Shown piece by piece: positions 1-8,040 of a stretch of DNA of 64,000 nucleotides. Below the pieces are notes generated by a model that did no database searches, was not told where the DNA came from, and saw only the letters and a program-made list of their open reading frames with translations. This DNA is from Bacteroidia bacterium (GTDB taxonomy: Bacteria > Bacteroidota > Bacteroidia > UBA4408). The DNA lies in NCBI GenBank assembly GCA_020845635.1, contig JADLFI010000042.1:1-64000 (forward strand), given 5' to 3'. A program made the position numbers and the translations under genes. Each line of letters begins with the position of its first letter. Positions within the stretch are counted from its first letter, which is position 1.

Positions 1-63
1 TTTAAAATGTTGTTTGCAACTTAATTCATCTGGAAAGTCACTTACGAATTTGATTATATTCAT
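1..63 (-). mobile_element. N-terminal fragment of a probable IS1595-family transposase (cut by window edge)
   Basis: Read on the minus strand, an ATG at 61-63 opens a frame that stays open to the window edge and encodes 21 residues beginning MNIIKFVSDFPDELSCKQHF. This pattern (a short hydrophobic start, FPDE, a Cys, then HFK) resembles the N-terminus of IS1595-family transposases, which continue into a zinc-ribbon region and a DDE-type catalytic domain. Those parts would lie outside the window, so the family call rests on the N-terminus alone. The 64-243 stretch should contain the element's end; I could not identify a terminal inverted repeat or target duplication because the other end is not visible. 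Confidence 0.45.
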
Positions 64-243
64 GTCAATTTTGTTTTCCCTATTATAAATATTATTTTTG
101 ACTGGTACAAATAAGGATGTACATAAAACATTAAATATATTTGAAAAAAAACATTTTATTAAAGGTTAAAATCAAGTTAATTTGTGTTAACGGCAAAATT
201 CCAATAGAAACTTTTGTGGATTAAATCACGTATAATAAATAAT

Positions 244-1488
244 ATGGTTGTGCTTTCAAAAAAAGATAAAAATATTGAAGTTTCTGTCGCGTTACCGGCC
301 TCAAAAAGTATAAGCAACCGCGTGCTTGTTATTCAATTTTTGATGAATAATCAATTCAATATTTCCAACTTGAGCAATTGTAATGATAGCACGCAACTTA
401 AAGCAGCCCTTCAACAAATTCATGAATCGGAGCAAAGTATTGACATAAATATAGGCGAAGCCGGAACTTCGTATCGCTTTCTTACAGCGTTGCTTGCCGT
501 AACTCCCGGGAATTTTACTTTATCGGGAGCATCAAGATTAATGCAAAGACCAATAACTCCTTTGGTTGATGCCCTACGCCAATTAGGTGCTGATATACAA
601 TATAAAAACACTAATCAGCAAGGGCCTTTGTTAATAAACGGGAAACAACTTGAGGGAGGAACTATTACTCTAAATGCTCAGGTCAGCAGTCAGTTTATTA
701 CCGCTTTATTACTTGTTGCGCCTTATTTTAGGAATGGATTAAAAATTTTCATGTCTGAAAAAGTAGTTTCATTTTCATATATTTTAATGACCATACAACT
801 GATGAAGCACTTTGGAGCATCTGTTCACTTTGAGAAAAATATGATTCAAGTTATTCATCAACCTTATCAGGTTAATTTTGAAAACTACATCGTTGAGTCT
901 GATTGGACAGCAGCTTCGTACTGGTATGCCTTAGCGGCACTATCAAATCAATGTACTATTTCACTTCAAGGTTTGCGTAAGGATAGTTTGCAAGGCGATA
1001 GTTTATTGGCTCCTTTGTTCAATATTTATGGGGTACACAGTAGCTTTGAAAATAACAGTGTTAAACTAACAAAAGCAAAAAATACAGGCGTTCTTACCGG
1101 GTTTGATTTTATTGATAATCCTGATTTGGTTCAAACATTTGCTTTTTTAAATGCCGCTTTAAAGGCAAAACTACAAGTAAATGAGGCAGGTAATTTGCGG
1201 TTAAAGGAAACAGACCGGATTGCAGCTTTAAAAAATGAATTAAGCAAAATTGGTGTAACTCTCCATATTAATTCCGACAATGATTTTTTTATTGACGGGT
1301 CAAATTTTAGCCCAAAACCGAATTTAATTTTTGAAACCTATCAGGATCATAGAATGGCTATGATTGCCCCCATCATAGCCATGCAAACCAACGAAATAAG
1401 GATTGCAAATGAACAAGTTGTGTCAAAGTCGTACCCCGATTATTGGAACCATCTTCAACAGGCAGGTTTTACAATTAACTTTGAGTAA
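244..1488 (+). CDS. aroA: 3-phosphoshikimate 1-carboxyvinyltransferase (EPSP synthase)
   Basis: This is the sixth step of the shikimate pathway: transfer of enolpyruvate from PEP to shikimate-3-phosphate, in the cytoplasm. From the ATG at 244 the protein is 414 aa, normal for the family in Bacteroidota. Visible family motifs are PASKSISNR near residue 18 (substrate-binding Lys21), GEAGTSYRF near 71, SSQF near 148, NPDLVQTFA, LKETDRIAAL and TYQDHRMAM toward the C-terminus. The frame also opens at a TTG at 214, but the added ten residues do not look like the family and ATG 244 is preferred. It has no co-directional partner. The next gene is convergent and begins 9 bases past the stop. Confidence 0.95.
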   Translation: MVVLSKKDKNIEVSVALPASKSISNRVLVIQFLMNNQFNISNLSNCNDSTQLKAALQQIHESEQSIDINIGEAGTSYRFLTALLAVTPGNFTLSGASRLMQRPITPLVDALRQLGADIQYKNTNQQGPLLINGKQLEGGTITLNAQVSSQFITALLLVAPYFRNGLKIFMSEKVVSFSYILMTIQLMKHFGASVHFEKNMIQVIHQPYQVNFENYIVESDWTAASYWYALAALSNQCTISLQGLRKDSLQGDSLLAPLFNIYGVHSSFENNSVKLTKAKNTGVLTGFDFIDNPDLVQTFAFLNAALKAKLQVNEAGNLRLKETDRIAALKNELSKIGVTLHINSDNDFFIDGSNFSPKPNLIFETYQDHRMAMIAPIIAMQTNEIRIANEQVVSKSYPDYWNHLQQAGFTINFE

Positions 1489-1497
1489 AGAAGAAAA

Positions 1498-2301
1498 TTA
1501 TTTCTTTCGTAACAAAACAATTTCGCTGCTTGGGCTATCTTTCATCTTTTTTATCAGCCACTTTTCTATAGGATAAAGCAAGGCTCCATACAGATGTCCT
1601 AAAGGTTTTATCAGTGCTGTAGTATTTTCAATAAAATACCAATAGGTATGTAATAATTTATTTTTACTATCAACAGGGTAATTGCTTAAAATCATAAAAG
1701 GTTTATGCGACACCACCTCTAATCCGGCCTTATCAAATAATTGAAATAAATATTCTTTGCTATGCGATACCTGATGCTTAGTTCTGATAGTTCCGGCTTG
1801 AACAAAATTATCTGAATATACAAAGTATCCGCCCTTTTTTAGCAATGAAGAGATGTTAATGACAGCCTGTTCAAAACGCTGATCATCTACAATATGAAAC
1901 AGAACATCCATAGCCGAAATAAAATCTTTTTGGTCTAATTGGCTTCTTATTGAATCTATGTTTCCTCCTATATCTACCTGATAAAAAGTGCTTTCAGGAA
2001 ATGTATTTTTTAAATTTTCTACGGCAATAGGAGTAATATCTAGGCCTGTAATTTTTTGGGCGCCAAGTCTGCTCCATATATCAATATAAAAACCTGTACC
2101 TGAACCAATATCGAGCACATCTGATTTCGGTATTTTTTGGGCAACCGGAAAAAGGATTTGAAGAAAAGCAAACCTTCGAACTTTGTATGCCCATATGTTA
2201 AAGGCTTTCCCTAATTTAGCATAGCCTACACCTTCAAGCCCTTTTACTTTTGATAATCGGGTTTGCCAAAAATTATCAGGATTAAATGTTTCTGTACTCA
2301 A
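1498..2301 (-). CDS. class I SAM-dependent methyltransferase
   Basis: A soluble methyltransferase with a Rossmann SAM-binding fold. The glycine-rich motif I reads LDIGSGTGFYID, followed by an acidic strand-2 end (GLDITP) and a later FISAMDVLFHI segment, all typical of class I enzymes. The substrate is not evident; the C-terminal third is hydrophobic and aromatic, as in lipid or quinone methyltransferases, but that is a weak hint. The frame is open to an ATG at 2394. However, a promoter -7 motif (TACTTTTG, minus strand 2331-2324) lies inside that extension, so translation more likely begins at the TTG at 2301 (LSTETFNPDNFW...), giving about 267 aa. Confidence 0.75.
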   Translation of the reverse strand: MSTETFNPDNFWQTRLSKVKGLEGVGYAKLGKAFNIWAYKVRRFAFLQILFPVAQKIPKSDVLDIGSGTGFYIDIWSRLGAQKITGLDITPIAVENLKNTFPESTFYQVDIGGNIDSIRSQLDQKDFISAMDVLFHIVDDQRFEQAVINISSLLKKGGYFVYSDNFVQAGTIRTKHQVSHSKEYLFQLFDKAGLEVVSHKPFMILSNYPVDSKNKLLHTYWYFIENTTALIKPLGHLYGALLYPIEKWLIKKMKDSPSSEIVLLRKK

Positions 2302-2323
2302 GATTTTATTAAAATTAACCGCG

Positions 2324-2331
2324 CAAAAGTA
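2324..2331 (-). promoter_or_regulatory. promoter -7 element (TACTTTTG) for the methyltransferase
   Basis: Matches the Bacteroidota consensus TAnnTTTG. A TTG triplet lies about 16 bases upstream as a possible -33 element. It sits downstream of the ATG at 2394, so it argues for the shorter protein. Confidence 0.5.
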
Positions 2332-2514
2332 CTTAAATAATCTTAACCAAAATAACAACTTTGTAAATGCTAAAGTTTTATTCAAAAATATCACTTAATC
2401 AACTACTTTTTTTAGTTACTCATTACTTTGCCCTATGGATAACTTATTTGTAGGAGTTTAAATAGCAGCCAAATAAAAAAAATACATTTTCTATTAAAAT
2501 AAATAAAAAATTAC

Positions 2515-2522
2515 TATCTTTG
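2515..2522 (+). promoter_or_regulatory. promoter -7 element (TATCTTTG) for rpsA
   Basis: Exact TAnnTTTG match in an AT-rich stretch upstream of rpsA. Transcription would start near 2529, leaving a leader of roughly 80 bases before ATG 2608. No clear TTTG -33 element is visible. Confidence 0.65.
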
Positions 2523-2607
2523 CACTCCTTTTTGTGAAATAAAAGGATAATTAAATTAATGTTTAACCTCTTCTGTGTTTACACAGAATACAAACCAAAT
2601 CAACAAA

Positions 2608-4413
2608 ATGTCAGGAAGTGACAAAATTAGCCCGATTGAAGATTTTAATTGGGATGCCATTGGGAAAAAATCCCAAGTTTATTCAAGCGAAGAACGTGCT
2701 AAATTAGAGAAACAGTATGAAGATACTTTAAACTCAATAACAGAGCACGAAGTAATTGATGGAACCGTAGTAGCTATTACGCCAAAAGATTTATTAGTTA
2801 ATATTGGCTATAAGTCTGATGGAATTGTGCCTTTAAACGAAGTTCGTTACAATCCGGAAATAAAAGTAGGCGATAAACTGGAAGTTTATGTAGAAAGCCA
2901 GGAAGATAAATCAGGGCAATTAATGCTTTCGCACAAAAAGGCACGTGCTTTACGCTCGTGGGATAGAGTGAACGAAGCCTTAGATAATGAAGAAATTATT
3001 AAAGGTTATGTGAAATGCCGCACTAAAGGCGGTTTAATTGCTGATGTTTTTGGTATTGAAGCTTTCTTGCCGGGATCTCAAATTGATGTTAAACCTATTC
3101 GTGACTATGATGTTTACGTAGGTAAAATCATGGAGTTTAAAGTGGTAAAAATCAATAAAGAGTTTAAAAATGTGGTTGTATCACATAAGGCTTTAATTGA
3201 AGAAGAATTAGAACAACAAAAGAAAGACATTATTTCTAAATTAGAAAAAGGACAAATACTTGAAGGAATTGTTAAAAACATTACCTCTTACGGGGTATTT
3301 ATTGATTTAGGAGGTGTTGACGGATTAATTCATATTACCGACTTATCGTGGGGTCGTGTTACACACCCTGAAGAAATAGTTCAATTAGACTCTAAGATAA
3401 ACGTAGTAATTTTGGATTTTGATGATAACAAAAAACGTATTGCTTTAGGTTTAAAACAGTTAACTCCACATCCTTGGGATGCCTTAGATGCAGATTTAAA
3501 AGTTGGAGATAAAGTTACCGGAAAAGTTGTTGTATTGGCCGATTATGGTGCATTTATTGAAATATTACCGGGAGTTGAAGGTTTAATTCACGTTTCGGAA
3601 ATGAGCTGGAGTCCACATTTAAGAACTGCTCAGGATTTTATGAGTGTAGGACAAACTGTTGAGGCTGTTATTTTAACCCTTGATCGTGAAGAGCGCAAAA
3701 TGTCGCTTGGTGTTAAACAATTAACCACCGACCCTTGGACTACCGTTATTGATAAATACGCTGTTGGTACACAACATACCGCTATAGTTCGTAACTTTAC
3801 TACTTTTGGTATTTTTGTTGAATTAGAAGAAGGTATTGATGGTTTAATTCATATCTCGGATTTATCTTGGTCTAAAAAAATCAAGCATCCTTCAGAATTT
3901 TGCAAAATAGGCGACAAGATTGAAGTTAAGGTCTTAGAAATTGATAGTGAAAACCGTAGATTAAGTTTAGGACATAAGCAATTGGAAGAAAATCCATGGG
4001 GTGTGTTTGAAACAGTGTTTACAGTTGGCTCAATTCACAGTGGTACCATTACTCAAATAAATGATAAAATTGCTGTAGTGGCCTTACCTTATGGTGTTGA
4101 AGGAACTGCTCCATTGCGTCATTTGGTAAAAGAAGATGGAACTTCATTAAAGGTTGACGACCATGCAGACTTTAAAGTGCTTGAGTTTAATAAAGATACT
4201 AAAAAAATAATAGTTTCTCACTCTAAGATTCATGAAGATGAGTTAGCTGCCGAGAAATCTGTAGAAGCAGATGACAAAAAGTCGGCCGAAAAAGAAGAAA
4301 AGAAAGCTATTAAGAAGGTAAAAGACAGTGTTGAAAAAACAACCTTTGGTGATATTTCTGCTTTAAGCGAGTTAAGAGACGAAATGCAGGAAAGCGAAAA
4401 GAAAAATAAATAA
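2608..4413 (+). CDS. rpsA: 30S ribosomal protein S1
   Basis: S1 binds mRNA on the small ribosomal subunit and helps initiation, which matters in Bacteroidota where Shine-Dalgarno pairing is rare. The sequence contains repeated S1/OB domains. Conserved blocks such as GVFIDLGGVDGLIHITDLSW, GAFIEILPGVEGLIHVSEMS and GIFVELEEGIDGLIHISDLS each end in the KRIALGLKQL / RKMSLGVKQL / RRLSLGHKQL type. The C-terminal tail is Lys/Glu rich, about 50 residues. From ATG 2608 it is 601 aa. An in-frame GTG at 2575 would add 11 residues and cannot be excluded. It appears monocistronic: strong promoter upstream and strong hairpin terminator downstream. Confidence 0.96.
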   Translation: MSGSDKISPIEDFNWDAIGKKSQVYSSEERAKLEKQYEDTLNSITEHEVIDGTVVAITPKDLLVNIGYKSDGIVPLNEVRYNPEIKVGDKLEVYVESQEDKSGQLMLSHKKARALRSWDRVNEALDNEEIIKGYVKCRTKGGLIADVFGIEAFLPGSQIDVKPIRDYDVYVGKIMEFKVVKINKEFKNVVVSHKALIEEELEQQKKDIISKLEKGQILEGIVKNITSYGVFIDLGGVDGLIHITDLSWGRVTHPEEIVQLDSKINVVILDFDDNKKRIALGLKQLTPHPWDALDADLKVGDKVTGKVVVLADYGAFIEILPGVEGLIHVSEMSWSPHLRTAQDFMSVGQTVEAVILTLDREERKMSLGVKQLTTDPWTTVIDKYAVGTQHTAIVRNFTTFGIFVELEEGIDGLIHISDLSWSKKIKHPSEFCKIGDKIEVKVLEIDSENRRLSLGHKQLEENPWGVFETVFTVGSIHSGTITQINDKIAVVALPYGVEGTAPLRHLVKEDGTSLKVDDHADFKVLEFNKDTKKIIVSHSKIHEDELAAEKSVEADDKKSAEKEEKKAIKKVKDSVEKTTFGDISALSELRDEMQESEKKNK

Positions 4414-4433
4414 TATAAACACCATATTATTTT

Positions 4434-4463
4434 AAAGCCCGATGATTATTTTCATCGGGCTTT
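4434..4463 (+). terminator. rho-independent terminator after rpsA
   Basis: Perfect 12-bp stem AAAGCCCGATGA / TCATCGGGCTTT (4434-4445 with 4452-4463), loop TTATTT, followed by a T-rich run. It lies 21 bases after the rpsA stop. Confidence 0.9.
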
Positions 4464-4576
4464 ATTTTTTGTATTGCTATTATTTTATTGAATCAAAGTT
4501 CAGTTTTCTAAAATGAATGGGGTGTTAATTCTATAACGGTCAAAAATACTCATACTTAAGTTATTACGAATTGTGT

Positions 4577-4837
4577 TTAACCGCTACTATTTTCTTGTTT
4601 CGCATTTGATGTTTGCGTTGTAATTGCATAATAGATACCTGTTAAATGGTTGTCAAAAGTCTTAATCGCAACGTTTACATTGCCTATTGATTGACTTAAA
4701 GGCTTGGTTGTAATGTAATTCTATATCCTCGCACCAAAAGGACAATTTACACAGCCTATTTTCATTATAGTTGGTACAATGTAGGGTTTCTCATCAGTTC
4801 CACAACTGTACTGTGAATCTTTATTTTCTGTAAACAT
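4577..4837 (-). pseudogene. possible small gene remnant interrupted by one amber codon
   Basis: On the minus strand an ATG at 4837 opens 38 codons containing CGTDEKPYIVPTIMKIGCVN. A TAG at 4723-4721 follows, and the same frame then continues for 47 more codons to a TAA at 4577. The two halves have similar coding-like composition, with few rare codons and mixed charged and hydrophobic residues, which suggests one former frame of 85 residues. I do not recognise the family. Two cysteines lie three residues apart near the end of the first half. No promoter motif is obvious. It could equally be a chance open frame or a degraded mobile fragment. Confidence 0.3.
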
Positions 4838-4909
4838 TAACTTCTTTTCATAAATTTACTCTATTAAAATTTTAGTATAACCTTATTAATAAGCTGTTGC
4901 AATAATTTG

Positions 4910-4917
4910 TATTTTTG
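4910..4917 (+). promoter_or_regulatory. promoter -7 element (TATTTTTG) for the RNA methyltransferase
   Basis: TAnnTTTG match 16 bases before the ATG at 4934. It implies a leader of about 10 bases. The -33 element is not clear. Confidence 0.45.
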
Positions 4918-4933
4918 GGAAGCAAAAATGTAA

Positions 4934-5701
4934 ATGTTAGGTAAGAATAAGATAACAGAAATAAAGTCCTTACACCAAAAGAAGTTTCGTACATCAAGTA
5001 AGAGCTTTATTGCAGAAGGAGAGAAGATAGTAGATGAGCTGCTGCTTTCCGATTTGGAAATTGTAATGCTATATACAACAGACAAACTTTTTGAGAAATA
5101 TAAAAATAAAACAAGTAAATTACAGCTTGTTGATTCCCAATCTTTCCATAAAATATCTTCTTTTGAAACACCGTCAGGAGTTTTAGCCGTTGTAAAACAA
5201 AAAGAGAATAGGATAAGTGGAGTTGAATTAAAAAATAAATATACTCTATGTCTTGATGGCGTTCGCGATCCGGGAAATATGGGCACTTTAATACGTATAG
5301 CCGATTGGTTTGGGATAGAAAATATAATATGCTCGCCCGATACGGTTGAACTCTATAATCATAAGACCATACAATCCACTATGGGTTCATTTTTAAGAGT
5401 AAATGTAATTTATACTCCTTTGCAGGACATAGTAAATATGGCAAAGCAACAAGGCGTACCGGTATTTGGTGCTGTGTTAAGCGGTGAAAATATTTATAAA
5501 CAAAAGAAAGAAAAAGAAGCATTGATTGTGATGGGGAGCGAGTCGCACGGAATCAGCAAAGAAATTCTTGACCTAATTACACATCAAATAACCATACCAT
5601 CGGGATTGTTAAAGTCTGAATCTGTAAAAAGTATCCCAACCGATTCGTTAAATGTGGCCATAGCAAGCGCTATTGTTTTGGCAATAATGGCACAGCAATA
5701 A
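4934..5701 (+). CDS. TrmH-family (SpoU) RNA 2'-O-methyltransferase
   Basis: A SPOUT-class enzyme that methylates ribose 2'-O in rRNA or tRNA using SAM. At 255 aa it has an N-terminal substrate-binding domain (RTSSKSFIAEGEKIVDELL) and the three SpoU motifs: DGVRDPGNMGTLIRIADW (motif 1), ALIVMGSESHGIS (motif 2) and PTDSLNVAIASAIVL (motif 3, part of the trefoil knot). The architecture is like RlmB/TsnR-type 23S rRNA enzymes, but the target nucleotide cannot be assigned from sequence. A frame of 140 codons on the opposite strand is a shadow. The next gene begins 66 bases downstream with its own promoter motif. Confidence 0.9.
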   Translation: MLGKNKITEIKSLHQKKFRTSSKSFIAEGEKIVDELLLSDLEIVMLYTTDKLFEKYKNKTSKLQLVDSQSFHKISSFETPSGVLAVVKQKENRISGVELKNKYTLCLDGVRDPGNMGTLIRIADWFGIENIICSPDTVELYNHKTIQSTMGSFLRVNVIYTPLQDIVNMAKQQGVPVFGAVLSGENIYKQKKEKEALIVMGSESHGISKEILDLITHQITIPSGLLKSESVKSIPTDSLNVAIASAIVLAIMAQQ

Positions 5702-5739
5702 ATTAGAATAATTTAAATAACAAATTTGCAGGTTTATTT

Positions 5740-5747
5740 TAAATTTG
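5740..5747 (+). promoter_or_regulatory. promoter -7 element (TAAATTTG) for the YqeY-like gene
   Basis: Exact TAnnTTTG match 20 bases before ATG 5768. It lies within an upstream extension of the frame (TTG at 5726), so it supports the ATG 5768 start. Confidence 0.5.
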
Positions 5748-5767
5748 CAGAAACAATTAGGATAATT

Positions 5768-6211
5768 ATGAATTTAGAAGAACAAATAAACGCAGATATA
5801 AAAAAGGCCATGTTAGCCAAAGAGAGTGGTAAGCTTGAAGCATTAAGAGCTATTAAAGCTGCTTTATTGCTACTTAAAACCTCACCTGAAGGAACTTCGG
5901 AAGCCATTGAAATAAAAACTTTGCAAAAAATGATTAAGCAAAGAAAAGAAACAGCAGAGTTATACATCAATCAGCAAAGAAAAGATTTGGCAGATACAGA
6001 GTTGGCACAGGCAACAGTTATTGAAGCCTACTTGCCAAAACAAATGAGCGAAGATGAAGTAAAAGAGGAAGTACAAAAAGTAATTCAACAAGTAGGTGCT
6101 GCAGGTCCGGGTGATTTTGGGAAGGTTATGGGAATTATGAGTAAACAATTAGCCGGAAAGGTTGATGGAAAAACTATTTCGCAGGTTGTTAAACAAATGC
6201 TTAGCAATTAG
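5768..6211 (+). CDS. GatB/YqeY domain protein (YqeY-like)
   Basis: A 147-aa soluble protein of the YqeY family, related to the C-terminal tRNA-binding tail of the GatB amidotransferase subunit. Typical features are the start LEEQINADIKKAMLAKE, the RKETAELY segment, AYLPKQMSEDEV, and a C-terminal helical domain with GDFGKVMGIMSKQLAGKVDG. Members are thought to act in tRNA-dependent amidation or nucleic-acid binding, but the exact role is not established. The start at ATG 5768 is chosen over a TTG at 5726 because a promoter motif lies between them and the family begins at MNLEEQI-like sequence. Confidence 0.88.
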   Translation: MNLEEQINADIKKAMLAKESGKLEALRAIKAALLLLKTSPEGTSEAIEIKTLQKMIKQRKETAELYINQQRKDLADTELAQATVIEAYLPKQMSEDEVKEEVQKVIQQVGAAGPGDFGKVMGIMSKQLAGKVDGKTISQVVKQMLSN

Positions 6212-6245
6212 GCAAATTACATTAATTTTATACTTAGAATATTGT

Positions 6246-6276
6246 TTTGTTTTTGCATTATTAATACCTACCTTTG
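6246..6276 (+). promoter_or_regulatory. full promoter TTTG-N19-TACCTTTG
   Basis: TTTG at 6246-6249 and TACCTTTG at 6269-6276 are separated by 19 bases, the classical Bacteroidota spacing. It fixes the downstream start at ATG 6298, because an earlier in-frame TTG at 6274 falls inside the -7 element. Confidence 0.75.
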
Positions 6277-6297
6277 TTAATAAGTACACCTAAATTT

Positions 6298-7056
6298 ATG
6301 TGCCGAATATTAGCCTTAGTTATTGTCTTTTGGGGAGTTTCCTTTGCCAAAGCGCAAGTTATTACCGGAGGCGAAATGGATAAACCTTCAATTCAGTTTC
6401 GTAACGAGTCATATTTTGGTGTAAATTTAAACTCTCATGGTTGGGGCTTTTCATACCGAAAAGGAAAACATGTTACAGGTACTTTAAAAAGAATGATGGA
6501 CTTTGACTATGTGAGCTACCGACACCCTAAAGAAGTTAAAATGCAGAACCGTTCTTTTTCGGGAAATTCAAAAAGTTACTATTACGGAAAACTGAATAAT
6601 GTAGGAATTTTAAGAGGGGGGTATGGATTTCAGAAAGTAATTTTTGATGAAGAGTTGCCCGGAGCATTACAAATTAGGCTGAACTATTATGCAGGTGTTT
6701 CAATCGGTCTTCTAAAACCGGTGTATTTAGAGGTATATAAAAGATCGCTAATTAATCCTGATGTTTATGAGTTGGTTACCGAAAAATATAATCCCTCAGA
6801 ACACTTTGTGGAGAATATATACGGAAAAGCTCCATTTTTTAGAGGGATTAACGAAGTGAAACTTAATCCGGGAGCCTATGGAAAGTTTGGCGTTAGCTTT
6901 GAATATGGAGCCGACCAAGAATCAATAAAAGCCATTGAAACAGGGGTAATACTTGACTTTCATCCACAACCTTTGAAAGTAATGGCATTTAATACCAATA
7001 ATCCTTTAATTTTCTCATTTTATGTAACTATAAATTGGGGTAAAAGATGGATATGA
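6298..7056 (+). CDS. uncharacterised exported protein, probable outer-membrane beta-barrel
   Basis: I do not recognise a named family. From ATG 6298 the protein is 252 aa with a signal peptide ([19 protein letters not shown], cleavage after AKA). It is rich in alternating aromatic/polar strands ([54 protein letters not shown]). The final residue is preceded by aromatic-rich strands, as in outer-membrane barrels. The 3' end overlaps the lipA start by 10 bases, so the two are probably co-transcribed from the strong promoter at 6246-6276. No link to lipoate metabolism is apparent. It may be a porin-like or assembly-related barrel of about 10-12 strands. Confidence 0.65.
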   Translation: MCRILALVIVFWGVSFAKAQVITGGEMDKPSIQFRNESYFGVNLNSHGWGFSYRKGKHVTGTLKRMMDFDYVSYRHPKEVKMQNRSFSGNSKSYYYGKLNNVGILRGGYGFQKVIFDEELPGALQIRLNYYAGVSIGLLKPVYLEVYKRSLINPDVYELVTEKYNPSEHFVENIYGKAPFFRGINEVKLNPGAYGKFGVSFEYGADQESIKAIETGVILDFHPQPLKVMAFNTNNPLIFSFYVTINWGKRWI

Positions 7057-7958
7057 AAGAACAAAAAATGATTATAGAAGATATCAAAAGCAATCCTGTA
7101 AAAGAGGAAATAAAACCCCCTAAAAAACCGGAATGGTTAAGAGTAAAACTACCTACCGGAAAAGAATATGCTGAGGTAAGAAAAATAGTAAGCGAAAACA
7201 AACTGCATACTATTTGCGAAAGTGGTAATTGTCCTAATATGGGCGAGTGTTGGGGAGCAGGTACAGCCACCTTTATGATATTGGGCAACATTTGTACGCG
7301 CTCGTGTGGATTTTGTGCAGTAGCCACAGGCCGACCGCATGCTGTTGATTGGGATGAACCAAAAAGAGTGGCCAACTCTGTAAAATTGATGAAGGTTAAA
7401 CACTGTGTTATAACCTCGGTTGACAGAGATGACTTGAAAGATGGTGGAAGCTTATTGTGGGTAGAAACAGTTAAAGAAATTCGCAGAGTAAACCCTAATA
7501 CTACTATGGAGACTTTGATTCCTGATTTTCAAGGAAAATGGGAAAACCTGCAACGCATTATTGAGGTGGCTCCTGAAATAGTTTCGCATAATATTGAAAC
7601 AGTAAGAAGACTGACTCGTGCGGTACGTATTCAAGCTAAATATGACAGAAGTATGGAAGTACTTGCTAGACTTAGCGCTGCCGGTATTAAAGCTAAATCA
7701 GGAATAATGTTGGGGTTAGGAGAAACCGAAGAAGAAGTTGTTGAAGCAATGCATGACTTAAGAAAATGTGAAGTAAAGATTCTTACCTTAGGTCAGTATT
7801 TGCAGCCAACACCTAAACATTTGCCGGTTAAAGAGTATATCAGACCAGAGCAGTTTGCAAAGCTGAAAAAAATAGGTTTGGATTTAGGATTCAAATATGT
7901 TGAGAGCGGGCCGTTGGTTAGGTCCTCTTATCATGCAGAAAAGCATTTATCATTTTAG
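7047..7958 (+). CDS. lipA: lipoyl synthase
   Basis: A radical-SAM enzyme inserting two sulfurs into octanoyl groups on the E2/H proteins of 2-oxoacid dehydrogenases and glycine cleavage. At 303 aa, it shows the auxiliary-cluster cysteines [12 protein letters not shown] (C57, C62, C68) and the radical-SAM motif CTRSCGFC (C83, C87, C90). It also has the family-typical C-terminal RSSYHAEKH, whose serine ligates the auxiliary cluster. The start overlaps the preceding gene by 10 bases; other in-frame ATGs at 7053 and 7068 are possible. It fits functionally with the 2-oxoacid dehydrogenase E1 at 10373, but lipB is not in this window. Confidence 0.96.
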   Translation: MDMKEQKMIIEDIKSNPVKEEIKPPKKPEWLRVKLPTGKEYAEVRKIVSENKLHTICESGNCPNMGECWGAGTATFMILGNICTRSCGFCAVATGRPHAVDWDEPKRVANSVKLMKVKHCVITSVDRDDLKDGGSLLWVETVKEIRRVNPNTTMETLIPDFQGKWENLQRIIEVAPEIVSHNIETVRRLTRAVRIQAKYDRSMEVLARLSAAGIKAKSGIMLGLGETEEEVVEAMHDLRKCEVKILTLGQYLQPTPKHLPVKEYIRPEQFAKLKKIGLDLGFKYVESGPLVRSSYHAEKHLSF

Positions 7959-8015
7959 TTAAAGATAGGGATGTCATTGGGGTAGATTTATGGTTAAGAA
8001 ATGTTCCTAATTTAT

Positions 8016-8023
8016 TAACTTTG
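8016..8023 (+). promoter_or_regulatory. promoter -7 element (TAACTTTG) for gapA
   Basis: Exact TAnnTTTG, 17 bases before the gapA ATG. It implies a leader of about 11 bases. Confidence 0.55.
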
Positions 8024-8040
8024 TGTAAATATATTAAATC

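Larger units (their letters stand above)
4464..4933. other. 470-bp gene-free region between rpsA and the TrmH-type gene
   Basis: No intact gene is seen. The region holds a minus-strand reading frame interrupted by one amber codon (4577-4837, listed separately) and the promoter of the downstream methyltransferase (4910-4917). The rest shows no strong hairpin, repeat or RNA-like structure by eye. Confidence 0.5.

Noticed and set aside
4864-5286. 140-codon minus-strand frame over the TrmH-type gene
   Set aside because: It mirrors the plus-strand gene, whose SpoU motifs are unambiguous. The predicted product has no domain features.
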